A DNA stretch of 64,000 nucleotides from Bacillota bacterium (GCA_017620135.1 JAFZQZ010000037.1:1-64000); one strand, 5' to 3'; positions 35,783 through 44,245 are shown, counted from the stretch's first letter. Made by a program: numbers and translations. The notes: generated from the letters alone by a model not told the origin.

Positions 35783-36490
35783 ATGCACAGGAATTTTCTT
35801 TTTGATCTCGACCAGACATTGCTGGACTTTCACGCGTCAGAAAAGATCGCGCTTGAGAAGGTGCTGGTGGGAAACGGATTGTCCTATTCCGATGATATCT
35901 ATCAGGATTTTAAAGCCTGCAATAAGTCCTTGTGGGTAGAACTTGAAAAAGGAACGATCTCAAGAAAAGAGCTCTTTACCCATAGATTCCTGTACATTTT
36001 CGGAAAGTGTGAGGGAGATTCATCGGATCTTGATCCAATGAAGATCAACAATGACTTCATACGGACTATGTCGGAAAACGGTGTTCTGATGGATGGTGCG
36101 ATGGAGCTGCTGGAAAGAATAAAGAACGAGATCGAAGATGCCCGGATCTACATCGTCAGCAACGGCGCCACGATCAACGCCCGGGGCAGGATCCTGTCCG
36201 CCGGCATGGACAAATGGATCGACGGCCTGTTTGTCAGTGAAGATATGGGCGTCAACAAACCGGCGGCGGAGTACTTCGACCTGGTCCTTGAAAAGATCAA
36301 AGAGCCAAAGGAAGCCTGCATCATCATAGGAGATTCCCTTACTTCGGATATGCAAGGCGCAAAAAACGCGTCCATGACTTCCGTCTGGTTCATGCCCAAA
36401 GGAGATATCGAAGCCGCGGTGAAGACATATGACATTGACTACTGCGCGGACTCCTTTGATGAACTGTTCGAGATCCTGAAAAAGTGGTGA
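35783..36490 (+). CDS. HAD family hydrolase, YjjG-like nucleotidase
   Basis: The 235-residue protein begins with HAD motif I in NFLFDLDQTLLDF (Asp nucleophile), then YIVSNGATINARGRI for motif II, KPAAEYFD around the motif III lysine, and IIGDSLTSDMQGAKN for motif IV. These fit the YjjG/YfnB group of noncanonical pyrimidine nucleotidases. It starts 27 bp after the 833-residue gene with a GGAGG site, so the two are probably cotranscribed. A bidirectional terminator follows. Confidence 0.88.
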   Translation: MHRNFLFDLDQTLLDFHASEKIALEKVLVGNGLSYSDDIYQDFKACNKSLWVELEKGTISRKELFTHRFLYIFGKCEGDSSDLDPMKINNDFIRTMSENGVLMDGAMELLERIKNEIEDARIYIVSNGATINARGRILSAGMDKWIDGLFVSEDMGVNKPAAEYFDLVLEKIKEPKEACIIIGDSLTSDMQGAKNASMTSVWFMPKGDIEAAVKTYDIDYCADSFDELFEILKKW

Positions 36491-36519
36491 ACAGAAGAGA
36501 CAGAAGAAAAGCATAAACG

Positions 36520-36560
36520 AAGGGCCGGATGGAGAGAATTCCTCTTCACCCGGCCTTTTC
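36520..36560. terminator. Bidirectional terminator
   Basis: AAGGGCCGG and CCGGCCTTTT pair, with an inner GAG/CTC stem. It lies between the HAD gene (plus) and the lipoprotein gene (minus) and serves both. Confidence 0.8.
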
Positions 36561-36573
36561 AGTTATACGGTTA

Positions 36574-37905
36574 TTACGGTAGATTGAAGGTATAGGTCCC
36601 TTGAGTGATGCTCTCGTTACCTGCGATGTTGGTGACACCTAAGGTGAAAGTGACTTCTTTCAGCTCATCCAAGGATAATCCGTTCATTCCTTCGAAGTTG
36701 ATGAGACCGGTGAGGATACCGGAGGAACGTGGTCCGATCTCGGCCGTACCGTACGCATTGTAGGTTTCTTCTCCGTTGAGAGAAAACTGGAAGGCAGTGG
36801 CGGAAATGGGCTGGTCGGTCTTATTCTCAAGCCAGAACAGGCAGGCGCCATATGGATCGACTTTATCCTGAAGACCGATATAGGTCAGCTTGATCTGATC
36901 GTTATCTTCCAGGACCTGATCGCTCTCTGCGGGTACCCTCTGACCGATTTGTTCCTTGTCCTGACCCAGCGGATAGATCGTCAGGTAATCCAGGAACTTG
37001 TCAGCAGGATCATACTGCGGCTTGACGCGCATATAAATGTCGATCCGGGTAGGATCGCCGGTTCCGGCTTCCTTCAGCGCAGAGAGACTGATCGGGAACT
37101 CGGTGTCTTTCGTTTCTCCCGGCTTGACGGTAGAGGAGTTGTTGGAAAGGCTGACCGGGACAGTGATTCCGTTGACGATAAAGTGATGGACCTCGAAACC
37201 GAGATTGTCATCACTGATCTTATTGGTCAGGGTGAAAACCAGGACATATTCATCATACTCTTTTTCCGGAGGAATGATTTCTTTCAGCACGATCGTATAA
37301 TCCTCGGTATCGGCAAGAAGTTCATCTTTCAGGATGATCTCATCAAGACGAGATAGTCCAAGGCTGTTCTTCATGGCTTCGCCGCGGGCCGGCGCGGGCT
37401 CGTCGCTGCGGTTGAAGATCATAGAGGGCTGGTTGTTGTTTAGGATCGTCAGAACATCCCCCTCCAGCTGATAAGTGACGGGGCCGGTTTGGAGCGTGAT
37501 ATTTTTGTCATCCCAGGTAAGCTCTGTCTCTTCTCCCAGCATATGGAAGAAACCTTTGCCTTCCGGCTCGATGACCATAAAATAGTATAGGCCCATCGCG
37601 GCCAGCCCTTCAACGTCAACTGTGCTGTCGGGTCCGAAGGAATATAGCTTGTAATAGCCGGGCTCGAGCGTCGGGGCCGGAGGCTCTTCCGCTACAGACT
37701 CTTCGGCAGCGGATTCTTCCGTAGCGGCCTGTTCAGCAGCGGAAGATTCTGCCGTCTGGGCGGTTTCTGTTTCGGCGGTCTCGGCTTCCGTCTTGGAAGG
37801 TTCGGCTTCGCTTTTTGCGGAGGAATTACCGCTGCAGGCCGTCACGCCCAGGCAGAGGGCAAAGATCAGCAGCAGGGACATCGCTTTGAGAAATCGTTTT
37901 TTCAT
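36574..37905 (-). CDS. Lipoprotein with low-complexity linker, unknown function
   Basis: The 443-residue protein starts MKKRFLKAMSLLLIFALCLG and has a lipobox VTAC, giving a predicted lipidated Cys at about residue 24. A Ser/Glu/Ala/Thr-rich spacer (residues 25-75) follows, then a mature part with two beta-rich regions: about 80-165, with a lipocalin-like look (YKLYSFGPDSTVDVEGLAAM), and two repeats resembling DUF-type Ig-like folds. I cannot assign a family. It is probably anchored on the outer face of the membrane. AGAAAGGA precedes the ATG. Confidence 0.8.
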   Translation of the reverse strand: MKKRFLKAMSLLLIFALCLGVTACSGNSSAKSEAEPSKTEAETAETETAQTAESSAAEQAATEESAAEESVAEEPPAPTLEPGYYKLYSFGPDSTVDVEGLAAMGLYYFMVIEPEGKGFFHMLGEETELTWDDKNITLQTGPVTYQLEGDVLTILNNNQPSMIFNRSDEPAPARGEAMKNSLGLSRLDEIILKDELLADTEDYTIVLKEIIPPEKEYDEYVLVFTLTNKISDDNLGFEVHHFIVNGITVPVSLSNNSSTVKPGETKDTEFPISLSALKEAGTGDPTRIDIYMRVKPQYDPADKFLDYLTIYPLGQDKEQIGQRVPAESDQVLEDNDQIKLTYIGLQDKVDPYGACLFWLENKTDQPISATAFQFSLNGEETYNAYGTAEIGPRSSGILTGLINFEGMNGLSLDELKEVTFTLGVTNIAGNESITQGTYTFNLP

Positions 37906-37924
37906 GAGATCGATCCTTTCTGTA

Positions 37925-38320
37925 TGGTAATAATGAAAAGGCTTTACGATAACATAACATCTTCACACGTACATGTCAATCCGACAGACATGGCGGCACG
38001 GGAAGCCTTTTTTCCACAACCACGCGGCGTTGCAAATCGGCCATTTTTCACAACCGCGCGAGCGAGCTCTCTGCAGCTCGAGTTTTTCAAAATCGAACGC
38101 AGCGTCCGCGGTCTATAATGGGGATTTATCACTGACGCGCGTAAGAAAGGTTTGGAAAAGCGAGGGAAAAGGCCGAAAATACGTGTCTATGTGATAAACC
38201 CGTAATCTACGGAGCAAATGGTATGCGCGATTTTGAAAAACATGCTTTTCACGGAGCAGGTACGCGTGGATGTGAAAAGCTTGCATATCAGGGAGCAGCG
38301 CCGCATCAGCGCCTGCTGCC
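37925..38320. other. Intergenic region with degenerate hairpin repeats
   Basis: I see no convincing gene here. The sequence has GAGC/GCTC palindromes at about 38061-38083, a long-range TTTATCAC/GTGATAAA inverted repeat (38125-38132 with 38190-38197), and three loose copies of an ACGGAGCA-type motif at 38208, 38257 and 38290, with ATGCTTTTCAC and GTGAAAAG facing each other between two of them. A minus-strand promoter for the lipoprotein gene must lie near 37925-38000. Confidence 0.5.
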
Positions 38321-38469
38321 AGGCTGCTTTATAAATTGCCGATTTTGGCTTTTACAAAGCAGAAATCCGCATCAAATAGACGTATTGCTTTATTAAACAC
38401 AAGAATCCGGGTTCTCAAAGCACAAATTGCTTTAGAAACCCGGATTCTTTCCATTCATAAAGCACGGCT
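38321..38469. repeat. 150-bp structured repeat, copy 1
   Basis: This element shares about 150 bp with 41034-41184. It has imperfect terminal inverted repeats around GCTTTATAAAT and ATTCATAAAGC. A core (AAAGCAGAAATCCGCATC and AAATAGACGTATTGCTTTA) is identical in both copies. A hairpin AAGAATCCGGGTTCT / AGAAACCCGGATTCTT encloses AAAGCA-n5-TGCTTT. The stem differs from copy 2 by paired changes, so structure appears conserved. Confidence 0.85.
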
Positions 38470-38557
38470 TAGAGCAGTGATGATGGCGATAGCTATGAGC
38501 AATGACATCTGTCAGCTTTAGCTCTTTTTTTGTTGCTGTTTCTCTACGCTGCGTAGG

Positions 38558-38586
38558 TTGCGTTCTTCCCGCTGCTGTACTATGAT
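38558..38586 (+). promoter_or_regulatory. Promoter for the XRE/desulfoferrodoxin-like gene
   Basis: TTGCGT and TATGAT are separated by 17 bp, 24 bp before the gene start. Confidence 0.6.
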
Positions 38587-38610
38587 ACAGCTATCCAAGG
38601 AGGAACAGTC

Positions 38611-39210
38611 ATGAATCAATATATCACCGGAACCATGATCAAAAGCCTGCGCGAAAAAAGAAAGATGACGCAGCACCAGCTGGCGGAGCAGATCAACGTC
38701 AGCGACAAGACCATCTCCAAGTGGGAGACTGGCCGCGGCTATCCGGACGTCTCGTTGATCGAGCCGCTCTCGGCGGCGCTCGGTGTTTCCGTGATCGAGC
38801 TCTTTTCCGGCGAAAACGTAACCAACGCGAACCGCGCCTCGAACATGCGCCGCATGAAGCTCCACGTGTGCCCCCTCTGCGGCAACGTCATTCAAAGCAC
38901 CGGCGAGGCCATCATCAGCTGCTGCGGGATCGTCCTTCCCGCACTGGAACCGGAACAGGACGAGGAGCCGGAATCGGCTTCGCATCATCTGGACGTCTCC
39001 CGCGTAGAAGACGAGTACTATGTCACCCTTGACCACGAAATGAGCAAGACTCACTATATCTCTTTCATCTGCGCGGTCCGCGACGACGGCTGCGATTTCC
39101 GAAAACTCTACCCGGAAGGCCCGGCCGAGGCCCGCTTCAAGATCAGCGGGACGCGTTTTTTCTACTATTACTGCAATCAGCACGGCCTCTTCAAGGCTAG
39201 CATCAGTTAA
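38611..39210 (+). CDS. XRE-type regulator with desulfoferrodoxin-like C-terminal domain
   Basis: The 199-residue protein has an N-terminal XRE helix-turn-helix (residues 5-62: LREKRKMTQHQLAEQINVSD, then KTISKWETGRGYP). A C-terminal domain follows, with CPLCGNVIQ and CCGI, a His-rich DHEMSKTHYISF segment, LYPEGPAEARFKI, and YYCNQHGLFK. That pattern resembles the superoxide reductase/desulfoferrodoxin iron-site domain. The protein could be a metal- or redox-sensing regulator. The family link is by motif order only. Confidence 0.75.
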   Translation: MNQYITGTMIKSLREKRKMTQHQLAEQINVSDKTISKWETGRGYPDVSLIEPLSAALGVSVIELFSGENVTNANRASNMRRMKLHVCPLCGNVIQSTGEAIISCCGIVLPALEPEQDEEPESASHHLDVSRVEDEYYVTLDHEMSKTHYISFICAVRDDGCDFRKLYPEGPAEARFKISGTRFFYYYCNQHGLFKASIS

Positions 39211-39423
39211 ACGTCTCGCAGAATGCCTCCCGCCGGCATTCAAAGCCAGACGGCCATTTCGCCCGCAGTTGGCGCTGGACTAAAGATTGCAGAAAACAAG
39301 GTTTTTTATCCCTTTTGGCGCTTCTTTCCGCTGGAAATGTATTACCAATTGCAGCTATTGCAAAAGTTTTCCCATTTTTCCAGATCATTCTTAAGAAAAA
39401 GGGATAATAATTGCATATATGAA

Positions 39424-39475
39424 AAAAAGACATCCCTTCGACACCGAATGAAGTGTCAAAAAGGATGTCTTTTTG
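39424..39475. terminator. Long bidirectional terminator hairpin
   Basis: AAAAAGACATCC pairs with GGATGTCTTTTT, and an inner GACAC pairs with GTGTC. The arms are A- and T-rich on both sides. It separates the XRE gene (plus) from the AEC transporter gene (minus). A second hairpin, GAATGCC/GGCATTC, lies at about 39221-39241. Confidence 0.85.
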
Positions 39476-39540
39476 CATATACTGCAAATCGTAATACATC
39501 GAGCATATCGGCAGATAGATACAAGCAATCAGGCGTGTCC

Positions 39541-40455
39541 TCAGATAAAAATCGTCAGGATGATGAACCCTATGACCGTGATCAGTGAGAACATCGAGAT
39601 CATCGTGGAAACATACTCTCTCTCCGAGCCATCCCGGACGAAGATCGGCGTGATAAACTGCGGCGGCAGGCAGGTCATCAGGATCACGGCGACTACCATC
39701 TGCTTGGAGTCGATCAGGCCGCGGCAGACTGTCAGCAGGAAAACGGCCATGACGCCCATGAGCAGCAGACGGACCAGGCAAACGAAACCGACTTCTTTCA
39801 GCAGTTTCTTGCTGAAGGTCAGGTCGTAACCTACGGAAAGCAGCACCATCGCGGTGACCGGATTCGTGATGACCGACACGGTGTTCTCGTACACCGCGGC
39901 GACCGGCGTGGAAAGGAACCATTTGGCCGCGCCGGTGACATTCAGGATGATCGCCACGGCCGTCAGGATCACCAGCGGACTTTTCAGAGAATCCAGCAGG
40001 ACCTTCTTCCGGTCCGCGTCCGGCTGATTATAAATGTTGATGCAAACGATGAAAAACGTAAAGGCAAACAGGATGTTGCCCAGGTCGATCACCATGAAGA
40101 CCGAGAGCGACGCGGCCCCGTACAGCGCGATGTACAGCGGGTAACCGAACATGCCGCCTTCGTAGCCGCCGAGGAGGAAAGCGCCCATAGGATGGCCCTT
40201 GAAAACCTTTTTGCACGCGATGCCCAGGAACATCATCCCCGTGAACAGCGCGTACACGATCAGGCTGAGGGCGATGCTTTTGCCAGTGAAGGTCGTATTG
40301 ATCAGCGCGTTGAAGATCACAATGGGGAGCATCACGTTGGAAACGAGATATTTGATCCCGTTCATCGCGTCGCGCGAAAGGATCTTTTTGACGGAAAATA
40401 TCTTCCCCAGAATCAACACGACGAGCACAGGCGTTACGGTAGTCAGGATATCCAT
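39541..40455 (-). CDS. AEC family transporter
   Basis: The 304-residue protein has about ten membrane segments and the auxin-efflux-carrier pattern: an N-terminal VTPVLVVLILGKIF, YLVSNVMLPIVIFNALINT (the conserved broken helix with Pro), and MTCLPPQFITPIFV near the C-terminus. The family exports or imports small organic acids or amino acids. It is transcribed divergently from ridA, with a shared 144-bp regulatory region, hinting at a keto-acid or amino-acid related substrate. AAGGAGG precedes the start. Confidence 0.88.
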   Translation of the reverse strand: MDILTTVTPVLVVLILGKIFSVKKILSRDAMNGIKYLVSNVMLPIVIFNALINTTFTGKSIALSLIVYALFTGMMFLGIACKKVFKGHPMGAFLLGGYEGGMFGYPLYIALYGAASLSVFMVIDLGNILFAFTFFIVCINIYNQPDADRKKVLLDSLKSPLVILTAVAIILNVTGAAKWFLSTPVAAVYENTVSVITNPVTAMVLLSVGYDLTFSKKLLKEVGFVCLVRLLLMGVMAVFLLTVCRGLIDSKQMVVAVILMTCLPPQFITPIFVRDGSEREYVSTMISMFSLITVIGFIILTIFI

Positions 40456-40540
40456 GGTTTCCTCCTTAGGGTTTTGATGGCTTGATTATACCGTTTCGCC
40501 GCTGTTTCGAATATCATATTTGTCAGAAGGGTATCAAATG

Positions 40541-40561
40541 TATCACGGAATGTGATATAAT
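40541..40561. promoter_or_regulatory. Palindromic operator overlapping the ridA -10 box
   Basis: TATCAC-ggaat-GTGATA (40541-40557) is a perfect inverted repeat overlapping TATAAT (40556-40561). Its position suggests a repressor site for ridA and perhaps the divergent AEC gene. Confidence 0.5.
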
Positions 40562-40599
40562 AGAACAAAACCACGAACCCTGCTCAAGGAGGAAACCCC

Positions 40600-40971
40600 A
40601 TGAAAAAAGTGTTTACAAATAATGCCCCGGCCGCGATCGGCCCGTATTCCCAGGCGATGATCAGCGGCGACATGCTCTATACATCCGGCCAGATCCCGGT
40701 CGATCCCGCGACCGGCGCGATCGTCGAAGGCGGCATCGAAGCCCAGGCGGAGCAGGTCATGAAGAACCTGGCCGCCGTGCTGGAAGCGGCAGGCACCACA
40801 TTTGACAAAGTGGTGAAGACCACCTGCTTCCTTCAGAGCATGGATGATTTCGCCGCATTCAACGCGGTCTACGCCAAATACTTCATCTCGCTGCCGGCCC
40901 GCTCCTGCGTGGAAGTCGCGAAACTGCCCAAAACGGTCCTCTGCGAAGTCGAACTGATCGCCGAGATCTGA
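40600..40971 (+). CDS. ridA: RidA family reactive-intermediate deaminase
   Basis: The 123-residue protein is a full RidA/YjgF protein: PAAIGPYSQAMISGDMLYTSGQIPVD at residues 9-34, ETT-equivalent DKVVKTTCFLQSMDDFAAFN, and the C-terminal ARSCVEVAKLPKTVLCEVE with the conserved Arg that binds the carboxylate. RidA hydrolyses reactive enamines and imines made by PLP enzymes. AAGGAGG lies upstream. It is divergent from the AEC transporter. Confidence 0.95.
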   Translation: MKKVFTNNAPAAIGPYSQAMISGDMLYTSGQIPVDPATGAIVEGGIEAQAEQVMKNLAAVLEAAGTTFDKVVKTTCFLQSMDDFAAFNAVYAKYFISLPARSCVEVAKLPKTVLCEVELIAEI

Positions 40972-41033
40972 CCCGGCCCAGCCCCGCTTGAGGCGCCGCT
41001 GGTCGGACATGTCCATGATCTGGCGATTCATAC

Positions 41034-41184
41034 GCCGATGCTTTATAAATCGCCAAAATCGTCATTTATAAAGCAGAAATCCGCATCAAATAGACGTATT
41101 GCTTTATAAAACACAAGAATCCGGAGATCGTAAAGCAGAAATTGCTTTAGATTTCCGGATTCTTTCAATTTACAAAGCATCGGC
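41034..41184. repeat. 150-bp structured repeat, copy 2
   Basis: The terminal arms GCCGATGCTTTATAAAT (41034-41050) and ATTTACAAAGCATCGGC (41168-41184) are inverted repeats with one mismatch. The inner hairpin is AAGAATCCGGAGATC / GATTTCCGGATTCTT around AAAGCA-n5-TGCTTT. The core matches copy 1 at 38321-38469 exactly, while the stem bases differ in a pairing-preserving way. A TTTTTT run follows, so it may end transcription after ridA. Confidence 0.87.
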
Positions 41185-41206
41185 TTTTTTCTTATATAGC
41201 CCCCGC

Positions 41207-41761
41207 CTATTTCTTCGGCAGCCCGTATACGCTGCATTTGAAGGCAAACTGATCGATCGTGCGGACGAAGTCCGCCTCGGCCGTCAGGTAGGACTTGTCG
41301 CCCTCGAAGGAATGCGTCGCGATGAGGTGGATGATCCGCTCGGGCAGACCCGCCCGCCCCGCGATCACCGCGCCGGACAGCGGATGCCGCATGATATCCG
41401 CGTACTGCCCGTGGCAGATCTTCCCGTCCACCAGCGCGTACTCGGTAAACTTCCCGATATCGTGGAGCAGCGCCCCGCACAGGACCGTATCCCTGTCCAG
41501 GGGCCGGCCGTTCGCGGCGTAATAACCGGACACTTTCTCATAGATCGTCATGCAGATATCCGTTACCAGGTTGACATGCTCGATCAGGTTACAGGTGACG
41601 CCGTCGTAGGTCACGGTCACCGGCGCGAGGTGCACATTGTTCTCGTCCCAGCCGCCCTGGGCCATCGCGTCGATCATTGCCCGGATGGAAAGCCGCCTCA
41701 GCTCTTCATCCTGAATATCCTTCATGGCCGGAAACAGTTCCAGAATTTTCTCAGCCGTCAT
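41207..41761 (-). CDS. HD-domain phosphohydrolase
   Basis: The 184-residue protein has an HD-domain signature: IEHVNLVTDICMTIYE with the first His, then CGALLHDIGKFTEYA (the HD pair), MRHPLSGAVIAG and IATHSFEGDKS with further metal ligands. HD proteins of this size are usually nucleotide phosphohydrolases; the substrate is unknown. I chose the ATG at 41761 because AAAGGAG lies 6 nt upstream. It is downstream of, and probably cotranscribed with, the hydroxyacid dehydrogenase and aldolase-like genes. Confidence 0.85.
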   Translation of the reverse strand: MTAEKILELFPAMKDIQDEELRRLSIRAMIDAMAQGGWDENNVHLAPVTVTYDGVTCNLIEHVNLVTDICMTIYEKVSGYYAANGRPLDRDTVLCGALLHDIGKFTEYALVDGKICHGQYADIMRHPLSGAVIAGRAGLPERIIHLIATHSFEGDKSYLTAEADFVRTIDQFAFKCSVYGLPKK

Positions 41762-41817
41762 ATCAAGCTCCTTTCGGCCCTCCCGGGGGCACAGCTTACA
41801 GCCTTTCGGCCCACAGA

Positions 41818-42777
41818 TCACAGCCCTTTCGGCTGGTTCACCACATAACGCACTTTACCGCCCTGGTACAGATCCATGATCGTCGCGGTCAGCATCGGGA
41901 TCATAGCGGACGCGATGTCATTCGACGTCCCGCCCACGTGCGGCGTCACGATGATGTTCGGCCGCCCGAGCAGCGGCTCCCCGGCCGTCAGCGGCATATG
42001 CTCGATGCAGTCGAGTCCGGCGCCGGCGACTTTCCCACTGTCCACCGCGCGGATCAGCGCGTCTTCATCGACCAGGCCGCCCCGGGCCGTATTGATCAGT
42101 ATGACGCCTGGTTTCATCTTTTCAAAAGCATCTTCCCCGATCAGGTGGTAGTTTTCGTCGGTCAGCGGCGCGTGAAGACTGATAAAGTCGGAAGTACGGA
42201 CCAGTTCGTCCAGCGAAACATATTTCATTCCCAGGCGAGCCTCGGTCTCCTCGGGGAGACGGTACGGATCGGAGTACTGCACTTTCGCCCCGAACGCCTG
42301 CACCCGCGCGGCGACCTGCCGCCCGATGTTCCCGCCGCCGACCAGCCCCACGAGAGCGCCGTTCAGCGTGCGCGTATTCTCCAGAAATGTCTTGTTGCTC
42401 CACTCGCCGCGCTGCGTGAACGCGTTGTGCTCGACCAGATGGTGGCAGAGCGACAGCATCAAAAGCACCGCGTGCTCCGCGACCGCGTAGGCGTTGGCGC
42501 CGGGGGTATTCGTCACCAGAATGCCCCGTTCGTTCGCGGCTTCCACATCCACGGAATCGTATCCCACGCCCCAGCGCGAGATCATCCGAAGCCCATTGAT
42601 CCGCTCGATGTCGGCCCGCTCCGCGCGGAAGATCCGCAAAATCACCACGTCCGCATGATCCAGCGCCGCGTATTTCTCGGGCGTATCAACTTTCAAAAGC
42701 TCAATATCGGAGGGCAGCAGAGCCCTGAATTGTTCAAATGTCCCTTCCGGGTAGATCCCTGTCAACGCAACGATCAT
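41818..42777 (-). CDS. D-2-hydroxyacid dehydrogenase (phosphoglycerate dehydrogenase-like)
   Basis: The 319-residue protein has the NAD-binding motif VGLVGGGNIGRQVAARVQAF near residues 143-162, the LHAPLTDENYHLI and INTARGGLVDEDAL segments with catalytic Arg and Glu, and TPHVGGTSN with a catalytic-region His. It reduces a 2-keto acid or oxidises a D-2-hydroxy acid; the exact substrate is not visible. It begins 2 bp after the aldolase-like gene on the same strand, so the two probably act in one pathway. Confidence 0.9.
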   Translation of the reverse strand: MIVALTGIYPEGTFEQFRALLPSDIELLKVDTPEKYAALDHADVVILRIFRAERADIERINGLRMISRWGVGYDSVDVEAANERGILVTNTPGANAYAVAEHAVLLMLSLCHHLVEHNAFTQRGEWSNKTFLENTRTLNGALVGLVGGGNIGRQVAARVQAFGAKVQYSDPYRLPEETEARLGMKYVSLDELVRTSDFISLHAPLTDENYHLIGEDAFEKMKPGVILINTARGGLVDEDALIRAVDSGKVAGAGLDCIEHMPLTAGEPLLGRPNIIVTPHVGGTSNDIASAMIPMLTATIMDLYQGGKVRYVVNQPKGL

Positions 42778-42779
42778 CT

Positions 42780-43781
42780 TTACGCCTCCTGCCGGATGGT
42801 CTCGGCGACCTGCCGCATCTGCGCCTCGGAAGGATTGCGCCGGTTCAGTTTGGATACTTCCACGATCAGCTTCATCAGGTTGACGCCTTCCTCGGTCGCG
42901 ACTTTCTTGAAAGTGCCCATAAAGCTGGAGTGCGCGCCGCTCAGGCCCAGGATCAGGTCCATCGGCATCAGCGCCGGCTTGAAACCGTGTTCTTTCATGG
43001 CCGGGACCAGTTCCTCGTCCAGGAACTTCATCAGTCCGTAGAAGTCGATCTCCATGAGCTCGCCTTTTTCCTGCAGCAGCGCTACCATCAGCTCGGTCGG
43101 GATATTGCCCGCGCTGCGCGCCATGCCCAGCAGCCCGCAGTCCACGCCGGCCGCGCCGTGCTCCAGCGCCTTCAGCGCGTTCGCAGGCGCGAGGCCTAAA
43201 TTGCTGTGACCGTGGAAGACCACCGGGATCTTCAGCGCGCTCGTCAGCGCGTCAAAGAACACCGCGACCTCGTCCGGCTTCATGCAGCCGGCCGAATCCA
43301 TGACCGTCAGCTCGTCGAGCCCGGCCGCCTGCAGTTTGAGGCATTCCTCGGCCGCTTCCTCGGGCGACGCGATATACGCTTTCATCAGCGAATACCGGCA
43401 CTTCAGCCCCTGCCGCTTCACTTCCTGGATGATCGGAGCCGACACTTCATACATCCCGGGCTCCGCGCCGATCCGCAGGAATTTCATCCCATACTCTTTC
43501 GCCAGCGCGACATTGCTCTCGCGGTAGCGCTTGGCGTTCAGGAACATGCCGATCTCGGCTTTGTCCACGAACGGCTGCGCCAGCTCGAGATATTCGAGGT
43601 CGTTCAGCGGCGCCAGGTTCCCCAGCGCGTACGCGCCGATCCCGCCGGCGTTGCCGTATTCGATCAGCTTGATATTGTTGTCGATCATCCCGCGCAGCAT
43701 CAGCACCGTCAGGTCCGCCGGGAATCCCTTCCCGACGACGTTCGAGCCGTCGCGCAGCGTGCAGTCCATCAAGTATGCCAT
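42780..43781 (-). CDS. DRE-TIM aldolase-family protein (HMGL-like)
   Basis: The 333-residue protein begins MAYLMDCTLRDGSNVVGKGF, with the DxTLRDG signature of the DRE-TIM metallolyase family, and has VVFHGHSNLGLAPANAL near residue 195, where HGHxxxG supplies metal-binding His residues. This fits 4-hydroxy-2-oxovalerate aldolase-like lyases that split or form hydroxy keto acids. The partner dehydrogenase starts directly downstream. The reaction direction and substrate are unknown. AAGGAGG precedes the ATG. Confidence 0.85.
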   Translation of the reverse strand: MAYLMDCTLRDGSNVVGKGFPADLTVLMLRGMIDNNIKLIEYGNAGGIGAYALGNLAPLNDLEYLELAQPFVDKAEIGMFLNAKRYRESNVALAKEYGMKFLRIGAEPGMYEVSAPIIQEVKRQGLKCRYSLMKAYIASPEEAAEECLKLQAAGLDELTVMDSAGCMKPDEVAVFFDALTSALKIPVVFHGHSNLGLAPANALKALEHGAAGVDCGLLGMARSAGNIPTELMVALLQEKGELMEIDFYGLMKFLDEELVPAMKEHGFKPALMPMDLILGLSGAHSSFMGTFKKVATEEGVNLMKLIVEVSKLNRRNPSEAQMRQVAETIRQEA

Positions 43782-43792
43782 CGCAAACCTCC

Positions 43793-44245
43793 TTATTCCC
43801 CCTGAGGGATATTTTTATTCAGACTTTTATTCCGGTAATTCAGGTTCGTCCGCACTGTGTAGCCCTGCCGCTCCCAGAACGCGTTCGCGATGTCGTTGTC
43901 TTTGAAGACCAGCCCGAACACCTTCTGGATCCCTTCCTCCTGCAGCGCGGCCTCCGCCAGCGACACCAGATGCGCCGCGATCCCCATCCGCCGGTAATCC
44001 GGATGCACGCACATATGATGGATGATCCCGCGGCGCCCGTCATGGCCGGTCAGGATCACCCCGACGATCCTGTCATCCTTGACCGCGGCAAAGCAGGTAT
44101 TGGGATTGCGTTTCAGATACCGGCCGATCCCCTCGCGGGTATCATCCACAGGATTCAGCGCGCGCCGGCTTTGCTCGGTGCTGTTCCAGAGATCGAAGAT
44201 CTGGTCATAATCGTCGATCGTCACTTTTTTTACTGTATAGTCCAT
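43793..44245 (-). CDS. GNAT family acetyltransferase
   Basis: The 150-residue protein has IHHMCVHPDYRRMGIAAHLV near residues 75-95 (the acetyl-CoA pyrophosphate loop), followed by GIQKVFGLVFKDNDIANAFWE with the helix-capping Asn, and a WERQGYTV terminal strand. The substrate is unknown. I chose the ATG at 44245 because GGAGG lies 6 nt upstream. It is the first gene of the minus-strand group with the aldolase and dehydrogenase genes, with an 11-bp gap. Confidence 0.9.
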   Translation of the reverse strand: MDYTVKKVTIDDYDQIFDLWNSTEQSRRALNPVDDTREGIGRYLKRNPNTCFAAVKDDRIVGVILTGHDGRRGIIHHMCVHPDYRRMGIAAHLVSLAEAALQEEGIQKVFGLVFKDNDIANAFWERQGYTVRTNLNYRNKSLNKNIPQGE

